Source: Clostridium sp. (lineage in GTDB: Bacteria > Bacillota > Clostridia > Clostridiales > Clostridiaceae). From it: a stretch of DNA of 64,000 nt. The stretch lies in assembly GCF_022482905.1 (NCBI RefSeq), contig NZ_JAKVOI010000001.1, positions 1,427,958 to 1,491,957 of the forward strand. Direction: 5' to 3'. A program made the position numbers and the translations under genes. The number at the start of each line of letters is the position of its first letter. The first letter of the stretch is position 1. Shown here piece by piece: positions 19,588 to 29,801 of the stretch. The notes under the pieces are model-generated. The model was given only the letters and a program-made list of their open reading frames with translations. It was not told where the DNA came from and made no database searches.

Positions 19588-20625
19588 CTACTCCTTTTTC
19601 GATTCCAGGTAGCTTCTTCTAAGCTGTCCACAAGCTGCATCTATATCTGCTCCCATTTCTTTTCTTATAGTAGTCTCTATTCCATTCCTGGATAGCACAT
19701 TTGAAAATTTTTCTATATCCTTCCTGGAGGATTTTATATAATTTTTCTCTTTAACATCATTTATAGGTATCAGATTTACATGACAGAGAATTCCCTTTAA
19801 AATTTCAGAAAGTTCATCAGCATGTCTGTCGCTGTCATTTACACCTTTAACAAGTGCATACTCAAAAGAAACTCTTCTCCCAGTTTTTCCTATATAATAA
19901 CTGCAGGCCTCGATAATTTCTTCTATTGAATACTTATTGGCAACAGGCATCATCTGCTTTCTAAGATCGTCTTCCGGAGAATGCAGTGATATGGCAAGAG
20001 TTATCTGGAGGTTTTTCTCTGCCAGCTCAATTATTTTAGGTACTATGCCGCATGTGGAAAGTGTTATGTGTCTCTGCCCTATATTCAAGCTATAATCAGA
20101 GTTGACCACATCTATAAATCTTATAACATTGTCATAATTGTCAAGTGGTTCTCCACTTCCCATTAAAACAACATTTGATATTCTATCTTTTATAATTTTC
20201 TGTGATATCAAGATCTGTGCAATTATTTCTCCTGAAGACAGATTTCTTACCATACCATCTATAGTTGATGCGCAGAAACTACAGCCCATTCTACAGCCAA
20301 CCTGGGTGGAAACACATATTGAGTTTCCCCTGTTGTATTTCATTACAACAGTTTCTATGACATTCCCGTCCTCATATCTATATAAAAATTTAGTAGTATC
20401 CTTTTTACTGGATTCGTAGCAATTTAAAAGTTCCGGAATTCCTATATAAAAATTTTTCTTTAGAAGTTCCCTCAATGCTGTAGGTACATTTTTCATTTCA
20501 TCAAAACTCCATATATTGTTCTTATATATCCAATCCATTACCTGAGCTGCTCTGAACCCGCTTTGTTCATTTTTCTTCATCCATTTTTTAAGTTCATCTA
20601 TATTAAAATCTAAAATATTATACAT
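19588..20625 (-). CDS. rlmN: Dual-specificity 23S rRNA/tRNA adenine C2-methyltransferase RlmN
   Basis: Radical SAM enzyme methylating A2503 of 23S rRNA and A37 of some tRNAs. The iron-sulfur cysteines are C111, C115 and C118 in CRMGCSFC, and the second catalytic cysteine is in AACGQL near 334. The 345-residue length is normal. It sits between rsmB and prpC in one long operon. Confidence 0.97.
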   Translation of the reverse strand: MYNILDFNIDELKKWMKKNEQSGFRAAQVMDWIYKNNIWSFDEMKNVPTALRELLKKNFYIGIPELLNCYESSKKDTTKFLYRYEDGNVIETVVMKYNRGNSICVSTQVGCRMGCSFCASTIDGMVRNLSSGEIIAQILISQKIIKDRISNVVLMGSGEPLDNYDNVIRFIDVVNSDYSLNIGQRHITLSTCGIVPKIIELAEKNLQITLAISLHSPEDDLRKQMMPVANKYSIEEIIEACSYYIGKTGRRVSFEYALVKGVNDSDRHADELSEILKGILCHVNLIPINDVKEKNYIKSSRKDIEKFSNVLSRNGIETTIRKEMGADIDAACGQLRRSYLESKKE

Positions 20626-20635
20626 AAAAATACAC

Positions 20636-21964
20636 CTAAATATTCTTTTTAATTTTCGCTATAAAAAATCCATCCATATTTTTGTCTGGAAGTATCGTAA
20701 CATATCCTTCATCATGGTAAATAACATTGTCTATACTCCCGAAATCAAGTTCTTCAACTGTAAATTCGGGATTGTTTCGAATAAACCAGTTTACATTTTC
20801 TTCATTCTCCAATTTATTCAGAGTACATGTAGAATATACAAGTTTACCACCTGTTTTCAGATATTTTGCTGAGTTTGAAAGTATCTTTTTCTGAATATCA
20901 GTTATGTTATTGAGCTGCAGTATATCTTTATTCCATTTGATTTCAGGTTTCTTTCTTATTATGCCAAGCCCTGAACATGGAACATCGGCAATAATCCTGT
21001 CTGCAATTTTTTCCATTTCTGGATTATATATTTCAGCATTCTGAAGGCTTGTTCTGACATTTTTTATTCCCAATCTATTCAAATTACCTTTTATGAGTTT
21101 TATCTTGCTGCTGTATATATCAAAGGCATAGATAGTACCTGTATTTTTCATCATTCCAGCCATATAGGAAGTCTTTCCTCCGGGAGCACTGCACATGTCA
21201 AGTACAATCATGCCTTTACCCGCATCTGTAGAAGCTGCAGCAAGCATTGCACTTTCGTCCTGAACAGAAATCATCCCTTCTTTGAAAAGAGTATTTTTCT
21301 CCAGGTTACTTCCTCTATTTATAATTATAGCATCTTTGCAAATTATTCCTTTTTCTAAATTATATCCGTTTTCTATAAGTTCATTCCACACTTTATCAAA
21401 ATTGGTCTTTAAATTGTTTATACCTACTGTTATTTTAGGAACAGCATTCAACCCACCGAGTATCCCCTCCACCATGTCTTTTCCATATTGTTCCACAAAG
21501 AGCTTTGTCATCCATGGTTCAAATGAATAATCAAAACACAATCTATCAATATAATTTTGTGTATTACAGTACTTTCCGTCTTTGTTTCTCAAATAATTTC
21601 TGAGAACTCCATTTACAAGCTTTGAAAATTTATTGGATCTCTTCTTTGACAATTCCACGGCTTCATTAACCACTGCAAATTCAGGTATCTTATCCAGATA
21701 CTTTATCTGGTAAATAGACATCCTCAATATATTCAATATAAAGTTGTCCATACTATTAAGACCATTTCTTAAAAAATGACCCAATATACTGTCAATGGTA
21801 AATTTATATTTCAATGTCCCGTAAACTATTTCTGTAACAAGCCCTCTATCCTTCAAACCTAGATTGCTTCTGTTCAATTTATTGTTCAAAGCTATATTTG
21901 AATACGCTCCCTTATATAATACATCTTCCAACGTCTCAACTGCAATAAGTCTTGCACTGTTCAT
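20636..21964 (-). CDS. rsmB: 16S rRNA (cytosine(967)-C(5))-methyltransferase
   Basis: Methylates C967 of 16S rRNA. The 442 residues consist of an N-terminal NusB-like helical domain (about 1-135) and a SAM methyltransferase with [18 protein letters not shown] (PC motif) and the catalytic STCTL cysteine. The start at 21964 ([12 protein letters not shown]) follows an AGAGGAG site that lies inside the longer in-frame extension. Confidence 0.96.
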   Translation of the reverse strand: MNSARLIAVETLEDVLYKGAYSNIALNNKLNRSNLGLKDRGLVTEIVYGTLKYKFTIDSILGHFLRNGLNSMDNFILNILRMSIYQIKYLDKIPEFAVVNEAVELSKKRSNKFSKLVNGVLRNYLRNKDGKYCNTQNYIDRLCFDYSFEPWMTKLFVEQYGKDMVEGILGGLNAVPKITVGINNLKTNFDKVWNELIENGYNLEKGIICKDAIIINRGSNLEKNTLFKEGMISVQDESAMLAAASTDAGKGMIVLDMCSAPGGKTSYMAGMMKNTGTIYAFDIYSSKIKLIKGNLNRLGIKNVRTSLQNAEIYNPEMEKIADRIIADVPCSGLGIIRKKPEIKWNKDILQLNNITDIQKKILSNSAKYLKTGGKLVYSTCTLNKLENEENVNWFIRNNPEFTVEELDFGSIDNVIYHDEGYVTILPDKNMDGFFIAKIKKNI

Positions 21965-21983
21965 ATTTTCTCCTCTGTACAAA

Positions 21984-22664
21984 TTAATTTCTATCTCTGC
22001 TTATAAATATAAGCCTGAGAAGATTTGCTATTGCTGTAAGAGCTGCAGCTACATAGGTCATGGCAGCAGCACTCAGTACACTTCTTGCTCCATCAAGTTC
22101 ATCTCCATATAATATGGCTTTGCTGTCCAGTATTCTCAGAGCCCTTCTGGATGCATTCAGTTCTACCGGCAGTGTTACTATCTGGAACAGTACAACAGCA
22201 GTAAATAATATTATTCCAAGATCAACAAGGCCTCTAATTCCAAACATGAAGCCCAGTATGAACAATATCCATGAAGCATTCGAGCCAAAGCTTGCTATGG
22301 GCACTATGCTGTTTCTTATAATCAATGGAATATATCTATTCTGATGCTGGATTGCATGACCGGTTTCATGTGCTGCAACACCTATGGAAGCAACTGAATT
22401 CCCGTAGTATACATCCTGTGACAGACGCATTACCCTCTTTCCAGGATCATAGTGATCTGTCAATCTTCCAGGTATTACTTCCACAGGTATATCATACAAT
22501 CCGCTTGAATCCAACAGGCTTCTTGCAACCTGTGCACCTGTATATCCGTTTCTGCTTCTGTATCCAGAATATTTATTGAAAGTAGCTGATACCTTGTACT
22601 GTGCATAGGCAGCAACTAAAAGTGCCGGTATCAATATAATAAAACTGCTGTCAAAAAACAACAT
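21984..22664 (-). CDS. Zinc-dependent membrane metallopeptidase (YugP-like)
   Basis: A 226-residue membrane protein of the neutral zinc metallopeptidase family. HETGH at 99-103 is the zinc site; hydrophobic segments flank it at about 5-22, 120-140, 145-170 and 205-222. It lies between fmt and rsmB in the operon. Substrate unknown. Confidence 0.9.
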   Translation of the reverse strand: MLFFDSSFIILIPALLVAAYAQYKVSATFNKYSGYRSRNGYTGAQVARSLLDSSGLYDIPVEVIPGRLTDHYDPGKRVMRLSQDVYYGNSVASIGVAAHETGHAIQHQNRYIPLIIRNSIVPIASFGSNASWILFILGFMFGIRGLVDLGIILFTAVVLFQIVTLPVELNASRRALRILDSKAILYGDELDGARSVLSAAAMTYVAAALTAIANLLRLIFISRDRN

Positions 22665-22689
22665 TACTATCTAACTCCTTCCCATATTA

Positions 22690-23622
22690 TTATTTCCCGA
22701 GTATCTTTTCCTCATCTATAGAATTTCCCCTTATATATTCGCCTACCTTCATAGTCCTTTTCCCGGGGAATTGAATTGTATCAACCAAAATTATTTTGTC
22801 CCTGCAGCATACTTTTATACCCTTTTCCGATGCTTCAACTATAAGTCCGGGCTGTCCTTTCGAATTCTCACCAGTCTCTTCAGCACTATATATTTTCATA
22901 TTTTTGCCTTCATATATTGTATATGCAACAGGCCATGGATTCAATCCCCTTATAAAATTTCTTATATCTTCCGCATTTGAATTCCAATCTATCCTCGCTA
23001 TATTCTTATTTAACATTTTAGCATATTTTGTAGTGGTTTCACCTTGTTTTTTCCTAACCACGGTTCCATTTTTAACACCCTCAAGCGTCTTGACAACAAG
23101 TTCAGCCCCATCTTCCATGAGAATATCATGAAGTTCTCCTGCGGTCATGTCTTCTGTAATTTTAACTGTGCTGCTAAGTAATATGTCACCTGTATCCACT
23201 CCTTCATCCATAAACATTGTTGTATTGCCCGTTTCATTTTCTCCATCTATTATGCACCAATTTATAGGTGCGGCTCCCCTGTACTTCGGCAAAAGCGAGG
23301 CATGAAGATTTATACAGCCATATTGCGGTATATCAAGCACCTGTCTGGTCAATATCTGTCCATAGGCAACTACAACTATAAAATCCGGGTTTATCTTATT
23401 CAATTCATTTATAAGGTTTATGTCACTTTTCAATTTCTCCGGCTGGTAAATTTTTATTCCGAAGGATAGAGCAGTCTGCTTTACCGGGGACTGCGAAAGT
23501 TTTTTTCCCCTTCCGCTGGGCCTATCCGGCTGGGTAAAAACTGCCTTTACATTATATTTTTCTATTAATTTTTTCAAAGTAGGTACTGCAAAATCTGGAG
23601 TTCCCATAAAGACTATATCCAT
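22690..23622 (-). CDS. fmt: Methionyl-tRNA formyltransferase
   Basis: Formylates initiator Met-tRNA using 10-formyl-THF. The 310 residues start with MDIVFMGTPDFAVP; the catalytic region NLHASLLPKYRGAAPINW lies near 105-122, and a C-terminal OB-fold follows. It is four bases downstream of def, the standard def-fmt pair. Confidence 0.97.
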   Translation of the reverse strand: MDIVFMGTPDFAVPTLKKLIEKYNVKAVFTQPDRPSGRGKKLSQSPVKQTALSFGIKIYQPEKLKSDINLINELNKINPDFIVVVAYGQILTRQVLDIPQYGCINLHASLLPKYRGAAPINWCIIDGENETGNTTMFMDEGVDTGDILLSSTVKITEDMTAGELHDILMEDGAELVVKTLEGVKNGTVVRKKQGETTTKYAKMLNKNIARIDWNSNAEDIRNFIRGLNPWPVAYTIYEGKNMKIYSAEETGENSKGQPGLIVEASEKGIKVCCRDKIILVDTIQFPGKRTMKVGEYIRGNSIDEEKILGK

Positions 23623-23625
23623 AAG

Positions 23626-24081
23626 TTATTTTACTCCTTCTGATTTCCTAATTCTATCTATGAACAAAATACCATCCAGATGATCTATTTCATGACAAAA
23701 TGCTCTTGCCAGAAGATCTTCCCCTTCTATTGTAATTTTTTCACCTTTTTCATTAAGCGCCTCTACTCTTACTTTCTTTGGTCTTTCAACTTCCTCCTGC
23801 CTTCCTGGAATACTCAAGCAGCCCTCTGAGTCAATATAACTCCCCTCTTTATATACTATTTCCGGATTTATAAGTTTTATTATTCCTTCTCCCACATCTA
23901 TTACTACAACTCTTTTCAATACACCTACCTGGGGAGCTGCAAGCCCTACTCCATTTGCAGCATAAAGGGTTTCCTCCATATCCTTCAACAATGTAATTAT
24001 TCTATCATTTATAACATCCACTTTTCTGCTTTTTTTCCTAAGTAAATCATCACCATATTTCACTATATTTCTTAATGCCAT
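23626..24081 (-). CDS. def: Peptide deformylase
   Basis: Removes the N-formyl group from new proteins. The 151 residues carry all three motifs: GVGLAAPQ at 44-51, EGCLS at 87-91 (metal-binding C89 region) and HEIDH at 130-134. It lies between priA and fmt. Confidence 0.97.
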   Translation of the reverse strand: MALRNIVKYGDDLLRKKSRKVDVINDRIITLLKDMEETLYAANGVGLAAPQVGVLKRVVVIDVGEGIIKLINPEIVYKEGSYIDSEGCLSIPGRQEEVERPKKVRVEALNEKGEKITIEGEDLLARAFCHEIDHLDGILFIDRIRKSEGVK

Positions 24082-24112
24082 TGTTAAATCTCCTCTCTAA
24101 AATTAAAACATG

Positions 24113-26320
24113 CTACAGTGTATTGTTTGGATTTAAATCTATACTGATCTTTACATCACCAGAGATGTCTTTATTTAAATTATACACTGTTTTTTTTATA
24201 TTTCTTGCTATATTTAAATCAATTTCACCTTTTATAATCAACTGCCATCTGAACATTTCCTTTATACGCGATATGACGCAGGGACATGGCCCAAGCACTT
24301 TAATTTTATCATTTTTTTCAAATACTTTTTTTAAATATATACCAACATTCTGTATATTTTTTATTAATATGTTTTCATCCTTGCTGCTCATATTTATAAG
24401 CAGTAGAGACGAGAAGGGCGGGTATTCCATTTTCTTTCTTATGCTCATCTCTTTTTCATAAAACTTGATATAATCATTGTCAGCAGCAAATTTTATGCTG
24501 TAATTGTCAGGACTATAGGTTTGAATTATTACCTTCCCTCTTTTTTGACCTCTTCCAGCTCTTCCCGATACTTGGGTTATAAGTTGATAGGTCCTTTCAG
24601 AAGATCTGAAGTCCGGCAGATTTAGTGAAAGATCTGCTGCTATAACTCCTACAAGAGTAACATTTTCAAAATCCAGACCTTTGGCCACCATTTGAGTCCC
24701 TATCAATATATCTGCCTTGTGCTCCTTAAATGAGTTATAAATATTTTCATAGGAATGTTTAAATCTCGTAGTATCAAAATCCATCCTTAAAACTCTGGCT
24801 TCGGGAAAACTTTCCTTTACAGACTGCTCTATCTTTTCTGTACCCACTCCAAAATATTTGACATATCTGCTTCCACATTTCGGACACACCCTTGGTACGT
24901 TCATCCTACTGCCGCAATAATGACAGACTAATTTTTTTATATCACGGTGATAGGTAAGTGATATATCACAGTTATTGCATTTGAATATATATCCACATTT
25001 CCTGCAGGATACAAATGTTGAAAATCCTCTTCTATTTAAGAACAGTATTATCTGTTCCCTCTTTTTCAGTCTGTCATGTATCAATTCATGGAGTTCTTTG
25101 CTGAATATTGACTTGTTGTTGTTTATCAGTTCCTGCCTCATGTCAACTATTTCTACCTCCGGCATGAACGCATTGTCCGCTCTGTTTTTTATTTCAATAA
25201 GTTCCATGTTTCCACTTTTACATCTGCTGTAAGTCTCTATGGAGGGTGTCGCAGAACCAAGTACCATCTTGCAGCCGCACTGTCTGCATATCATCTCCCC
25301 AACTTCCCTGGCATTGTATTTGGGATTGCTGTCGGATCTGTAGCTTTCCTCATGTTCCTCATCTATTATTATAAATCCGAGATTTTCAAATGGAAGGAAT
25401 ATTGCAGATCTGGCACCTATGGCTACTTTTACCTGACCCTTTTTAACCCTCATCCACTCGTCATATCTCTCTCCATCTGAAAGTCTGCTGTGAAATACAC
25501 TTATATTATTTCCAAAACGCCCCTTGAATCTTTCCACCATCTGAGGTGTAAGTGCTATTTCCGGTACCAGTACTATGCTTTCTCTGTTTTCAGAAATAGC
25601 TCTGTCCACAAGATTCATATATATTTCAGTTTTGCCGCTTCCCGTAACTCCATGGATTAAAAATATTCTGCTTCTGGAATTCAATATGTAATTGACTGCA
25701 TTCACCTGTTCCACATTAAGTTCTCTTCGCGAATATGTTCCATAGCTGCTGTCATCATATCTTTCAACAATTTTTTTTTGAGTGAATATAAATCCATGTT
25801 TAATCATAGTATTTACAGATGATAATGACAATCCATATTTTTTGCTCAATGAGTTTTTTGTATATTTTCCATCATCCCTACATAAAATATCATAAATCTC
25901 AGTATATGGATATTTTAAAAACTTCTCGGTTAAATTATTTCCCCTGTATAAAAGAGTCTGTTCTTTATTTTTTACTCCCTTTATTATACCTGTAGGTAGG
26001 AATACTTTTATACATTCTAGATAAGTACATAAATATCTATTTCTCATCTCTTCCATCAGTTCCAGATTTTTTTCTGTAAAAAGAGGAAACTCATCGCATA
26101 TTTCCAGAATCGATTTAATTCCCCTTTTAAACTTCATATTATCTATATTATCATATATTCTGACTACAAAACCGTCTATACTCTTATTTGAAATTCCAAA
26201 GGGAACCTTGACTCTGGTACCTATATGCACTGAATCTTTCATTTTATCAGGTACTTTATAAGTAAAAATTCTATCCAATTCCACAAAAGTATTATTTACA
26301 ATTATGCCTGCATAATTCAC
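24113..26320 (-). CDS. priA: Primosomal replication-restart helicase PriA
   Basis: Superfamily 2 helicase that reloads the replisome at stalled forks. The 735 residues include an N-terminal DNA-binding domain, GVTGSGKTE (Walker A), DEEHEESY, a zinc-binding cluster with CRKC, CNNC, CHYC and CPKC, and QVSGRAGRG. It is part of the coaBC-priA-def-fmt order. Confidence 0.97.
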   Translation of the reverse strand: MNYAGIIVNNTFVELDRIFTYKVPDKMKDSVHIGTRVKVPFGISNKSIDGFVVRIYDNIDNMKFKRGIKSILEICDEFPLFTEKNLELMEEMRNRYLCTYLECIKVFLPTGIIKGVKNKEQTLLYRGNNLTEKFLKYPYTEIYDILCRDDGKYTKNSLSKKYGLSLSSVNTMIKHGFIFTQKKIVERYDDSSYGTYSRRELNVEQVNAVNYILNSRSRIFLIHGVTGSGKTEIYMNLVDRAISENRESIVLVPEIALTPQMVERFKGRFGNNISVFHSRLSDGERYDEWMRVKKGQVKVAIGARSAIFLPFENLGFIIIDEEHEESYRSDSNPKYNAREVGEMICRQCGCKMVLGSATPSIETYSRCKSGNMELIEIKNRADNAFMPEVEIVDMRQELINNNKSIFSKELHELIHDRLKKREQIILFLNRRGFSTFVSCRKCGYIFKCNNCDISLTYHRDIKKLVCHYCGSRMNVPRVCPKCGSRYVKYFGVGTEKIEQSVKESFPEARVLRMDFDTTRFKHSYENIYNSFKEHKADILIGTQMVAKGLDFENVTLVGVIAADLSLNLPDFRSSERTYQLITQVSGRAGRGQKRGKVIIQTYSPDNYSIKFAADNDYIKFYEKEMSIRKKMEYPPFSSLLLINMSSKDENILIKNIQNVGIYLKKVFEKNDKIKVLGPCPCVISRIKEMFRWQLIIKGEIDLNIARNIKKTVYNLNKDISGDVKISIDLNPNNTL

Positions 26321-26349
26321 CTTATCACCTTTTTAACCTTATACATCAA

Positions 26350-26379
26350 ATAAGAGAGGTATTTTGCCAACCCCTCTTA
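26350..26379 (-). terminator. Stem-loop between coaBC and priA (weak terminator or spacer)
   Basis: Nine-base arms (26352-26360 with 26370-26378, one G-U pair) surround a 9-base loop and include the coaBC stop codon. The T run behind it is poor, so it may only slow transcription. Confidence 0.35.
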
Positions 26380-27570
26380 GTTACCGTCATTTATTATATC
26401 AAACAATCTCCTTGCAAGATTTCTCTTGCTCATCTTTACCAAATCCAGCTTTCTTCCATCTCTGGACAATATAACAACCTTATTGTCATCCGAGGCAAAA
26501 CCTGTATCATCATGTACTATATTATTTGCCACTATGTAATCCAGGTTCTTCTTTTCAAGTTTTCGGCCTGCATTTTCTATCAAATCATTGCTTTCTGCGG
26601 CAAATCCAACAAGAATCTGGTTTTTTTTCATTTCTCCGAGTTTTTTCAATATATCATTGTCCCTTACAAAATCGAGAGAAAGCTCATCGCCGCTCTTCTT
26701 TATCTTTTTTGTTGAATATACTTTGGGTTTATAATCAGATACTGCTGCTGCTTTAACAACTATATCCTGAAATTCAAAATTATTTACTACTGCTTCAAGC
26801 ATGTCGTTATTGGTAGTTACCTTTATAAATTTAATACCAAAGGGTACAGGTAAATTCGTAGGTCCTGAAACAAGTGTAACTTCAGCTCCCCTGTCTCTTG
26901 CCTCTTCAGCTATGGAATATCCCATTTTTCCCGAAGATCTGTTGGTTATATATCTTACAGGATCTATATTTGCAAGTGTAGGTCCTGCAGTCACAAGTAC
27001 TCTTTTCCCTCTCATGTCCTTCTTATCATAAAGCATGCTTTCTACAGCATCTGCTATAAATGCTGTATCGGCAAGCTTTCCTTCTCCTATATCACCACAG
27101 GCAAGTCTTCCACTTTGCGGTTTTATAAAATCATAACCAAGCTTTGACAACTTATTTATATTTTCCTGTACAATAGGATTTACATACATGTTTGTATTCA
27201 TAGCAGGTGCAAAAACTACTGGTGCCCTGGTTGCCATAATCGTAGTTGACAGGAGATCATCCGCTATCCCTGATGCAATTTTTCCTATTATATTTGCAGT
27301 AGCAGGTACGACAAGCATGAGATCGGCCCGTTTTGCCAAAGATATATGCTGTATCTCCCAGGCTTTGGGTTCACAAAACATATCCGTACTTACCATATTC
27401 TGGCTGATTGTCTGAAAACTCAGAGGTGCAACAAATTCGACAGCAGATTTTGTCATTATAACATGAATATCAATATTTCTTTTTTTCAATCTGCTCACTA
27501 CATCAAGAGCTTTATAAACAGCTATTCCTCCTGTTACGCCCATAACCACTGTCTTTTTATTTCCATTCAT
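26377..27570 (-). CDS. coaBC: Bifunctional phosphopantothenoylcysteine decarboxylase/phosphopantothenate-cysteine ligase
   Basis: Two successive coenzyme A steps. The 397 residues contain the flavin decarboxylase CoaC (about 1-185, with GGIAVYKALDV, VVPATANI and APAMNTNMY) fused to the CTP-dependent ligase CoaB (about 186-397, with VTAGPT, RSSGKMGYS and the AAVSDYKP segment). It overlaps the rpoZ stop by one base. Confidence 0.97.
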   Translation of the reverse strand: MNGNKKTVVMGVTGGIAVYKALDVVSRLKKRNIDIHVIMTKSAVEFVAPLSFQTISQNMVSTDMFCEPKAWEIQHISLAKRADLMLVVPATANIIGKIASGIADDLLSTTIMATRAPVVFAPAMNTNMYVNPIVQENINKLSKLGYDFIKPQSGRLACGDIGEGKLADTAFIADAVESMLYDKKDMRGKRVLVTAGPTLANIDPVRYITNRSSGKMGYSIAEEARDRGAEVTLVSGPTNLPVPFGIKFIKVTTNNDMLEAVVNNFEFQDIVVKAAAVSDYKPKVYSTKKIKKSGDELSLDFVRDNDILKKLGEMKKNQILVGFAAESNDLIENAGRKLEKKNLDYIVANNIVHDDTGFASDDNKVVILSRDGRKLDLVKMSKRNLARRLFDIINDGN

Positions 27571-27788
27571 TATTTTATACCTTCTCTTACACTTTCAAAA
27601 TGTATTAACCCTTTGTCAATTTCATTTATAGCTACAGTAACGGGCTTAGTGGAATCTAGCTTTACAAGCGGTTTTGCTCCATCTACCAATTGTCTTGCCC
27701 TTTTAGAAGCTACAGTAATTAAAGTATACCTGCTGTCAACTTTTTTCAATAAGTCTACTATAGATGGATTAATCATAGAATTATTCAT
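27570..27788 (-). CDS. rpoZ: DNA-directed RNA polymerase omega subunit
   Basis: Small assembly subunit of RNA polymerase. The 72 residues have the family core SRYTLITVASKRARQL and PVTVAINEI. Its start overlaps the end of gmk by 8 bases, and an AAGGAGGA site lies in the gmk C-terminal codons. Confidence 0.94.
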   Translation of the reverse strand: MNNSMINPSIVDLLKKVDSRYTLITVASKRARQLVDGAKPLVKLDSTKPVTVAINEIDKGLIHFESVREGIK

Positions 27789-28398
27789 TTGAAATATCCT
27801 CCTTAAACTTGAATATGTCGTCCTTCAATCTATATACTCTGCACTTTTCAGCCGTAATTATACTCTCAATTTTTTCTACTGCATTTTGTACGGTATCATT
27901 TATGACTGCATAATTGTACTTGGATATGTAATTTATTTCATTATATGCTGATTTAAATCTGATCATCAAGGATTCTGCAGTTTCGCTTCCCCTGTTTATT
28001 ATTCTGTGTTTGAGTTCATCCATGGAAGGTGGAAGTATAAATATAAAAATTCCATCCGGGTAGCTTTCTTTTACTTTAAGGGCTCCCTGTATGTCGATCT
28101 CAAGCAGTACATCTCTTCCCTGATTTATAGCTTCCAATACCTTGTCCTTAGGTGTACCGTAATAGTTGCCATAGACCTCAGCATATTCCAAAAAATCATT
28201 ATTTCCTATTTTACTTTCAAAGTCCTGTTTTGTCAAAAAATAATAATTTGTACCGTTTATTTCACCTTCCCTTGGATTTCTGGTAGTTGCTGAAATGGAG
28301 AGCCAGAAATCATTTTTTTTCAGCAGTGACTTACAGACAGTACCCTTTCCGGTACCTGAAGGTCCTGATATTATTATCAAAAGTCCATTTTTAGCCAT
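27781..28398 (-). CDS. gmk: Guanylate kinase
   Basis: GMP + ATP to GDP + ADP. The 205 residues have the P-loop GPSGTGKG at 12-19, the TTRNPREGEINGTNYYFL GMP-binding segment and the IDIQGALKVK segment. Its start overlaps the remA stop by one base. Confidence 0.97.
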   Translation of the reverse strand: MAKNGLLIIISGPSGTGKGTVCKSLLKKNDFWLSISATTRNPREGEINGTNYYFLTKQDFESKIGNNDFLEYAEVYGNYYGTPKDKVLEAINQGRDVLLEIDIQGALKVKESYPDGIFIFILPPSMDELKHRIINRGSETAESLMIRFKSAYNEINYISKYNYAVINDTVQNAVEKIESIITAEKCRVYRLKDDIFKFKEDISNE

Positions 28399-28676
28399 TA
28401 TTCCTCAACCTCTGCTATATCTTCTTCTACGTCCTTGTTGGATGATAATCTGTGTGCTACAGTTTCCGGCTGCACAGCAGATAATATTATATGATCACTG
28501 TCAGTTATTATAACCGCCCTTGTTCTTCTTCCATAAGTAGCATCTATAAGCATTCCCCTGTCGCGTGCCTCCTGTATTATTCTCTTTATCGGGGCGGATT
28601 CGGGACTTACTATAGCTACCAATCTATTAGCTGAAACAATATTTCCAAAACCTATATTTATTAATTTTATGCCCAT
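28398..28676 (-). CDS. remA: RemA-like extracellular matrix regulator (DUF370)
   Basis: DNA-binding regulator family; in Bacillus RemA activates biofilm matrix and osmoprotection genes. The 92 residues start [18 protein letters not shown] and keep [14 protein letters not shown]. In this operon position (yicC-remA-gmk-rpoZ) it is conserved across firmicutes. Its targets here are not visible. Confidence 0.92.
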   Translation of the reverse strand: MGIKLINIGFGNIVSANRLVAIVSPESAPIKRIIQEARDRGMLIDATYGRRTRAVIITDSDHIILSAVQPETVAHRLSSNKDVEEDIAEVEE

Positions 28677-28692
28677 ATTTTCCTCCTATACA

Positions 28693-29571
28693 TTATTCTA
28701 TGTTTTGAATTTGCTCTCTTATTTTTTCTATTTCGTTTTTTATGTTTAAAACAAATTCCGTTATTTTCAAGTTTGTGGATTTAGAAGCTATAGTGTTTGC
28801 CTCCCTATTCATTTCCTGTAATATAAAATCTAATTTTCTGCCAACAGGTTCATTCAACTCAAGTGTATCCCTGAATTGTTCCACATGACTTCCAAGTCTT
28901 ACAATCTCCTCGTCAATACAGGATTTATCTGCGAATATTGCAGCTTCCATTGCAATTCTGCTTTCATCTATATCGTATCCTTTAAGCAGTTCCTTTAATT
29001 TTTCATCCAATTTCTGTCTGAATTCGTCTACCAGAGTATATGATTTTTCACTTACGGCCCTTAAATATTTCAGAATAGAATCGCATTTTAAAGTAACGTT
29101 ATTCTTAAGCTTGATTCCCTCCTTCTCTCTCATACCAAGAAGCATATTCAGTGCTTCCCCGAGAGCTGGCTTCAATATGTTCCAGATTTCATCCAGATCC
29201 TCATCTTCCTGTTTTATTGTTATTACATCTGGGAATTTAGAAATAAGCCCTGCAGACAGCTCCTCTTTTATATTATACCTGTCTTTTATCTTTTTGAGAC
29301 ACTCAACATAGCTGTCTGCAAGATTTTCATCCAGTACCGCTTTAGTCGTCTTGTTTTCATAGTTGATTTGAGTAATAAATACATCTATTTTCCCTCTGTT
29401 TATCTTCTCCAGTATAAACTTTCTTATTTTGTCCTCAATAGGCATAAAACTTTTAGGCATTCTTATATTCAAATCACAGTACCTGTGATTGACAGTTTTC
29501 ATTTCTACCATAAAGCTCCTGTCAGGACTGTCTGCATTTCCCCTTCCAAATCCCGTCATACTTTTAATCAT
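28693..29571 (-). CDS. yicC: YicC family endoribonuclease-like protein
   Basis: YicC-family proteins have been reported as endoribonucleases. The 292 residues start MIKSMTGFGRGN, keep VNHRYCDL, a long helical middle and the C-terminal GRKLDFILQEMNREANT signature. The start at 29571 follows AAGGATG; the longer frame to 29607 includes it. It appears to be the first gene of the remA-gmk-rpoZ-coaBC-priA-def-fmt-rsmB-rlmN-prpC-prkC-rsgA-rpe-thiN run. Confidence 0.92.
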   Translation of the reverse strand: MIKSMTGFGRGNADSPDRSFMVEMKTVNHRYCDLNIRMPKSFMPIEDKIRKFILEKINRGKIDVFITQINYENKTTKAVLDENLADSYVECLKKIKDRYNIKEELSAGLISKFPDVITIKQEDEDLDEIWNILKPALGEALNMLLGMREKEGIKLKNNVTLKCDSILKYLRAVSEKSYTLVDEFRQKLDEKLKELLKGYDIDESRIAMEAAIFADKSCIDEEIVRLGSHVEQFRDTLELNEPVGRKLDFILQEMNREANTIASKSTNLKITEFVLNIKNEIEKIREQIQNIE

Positions 29572-29743
29572 TAAAATTTCATCCTTCCACATTACCTTAT
29601 AAGTCAATATTAATTATTATACGTTAATAGCAATTATAATTTCAAGAGATTTTGTACTATTAAATCATCTAGATTAAATACTGATTTAAAACGATTATAC
29701 CATAAAATATATGTTTTTATAAAATATTTTTCTAATCATCTAC

Positions 29744-29798
29744 AAAAATAGGATTTAATGCTGAAAACAAAATAATTTTAGCATCAAATCCTATTTTT
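29744..29798 (-). terminator. Intrinsic terminator after spoIVA
   Basis: Nineteen-base arms at 29744-29762 and 29780-29798 (one mismatch) close a 17-base AT loop, with A/T runs on both sides. It isolates spoIVA from yicC. Nothing else notable is seen in the 29572-29801 gap beyond AT-rich promoter-like sequence. Confidence 0.8.
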
Positions 29799-29801
29799 AG
29801 T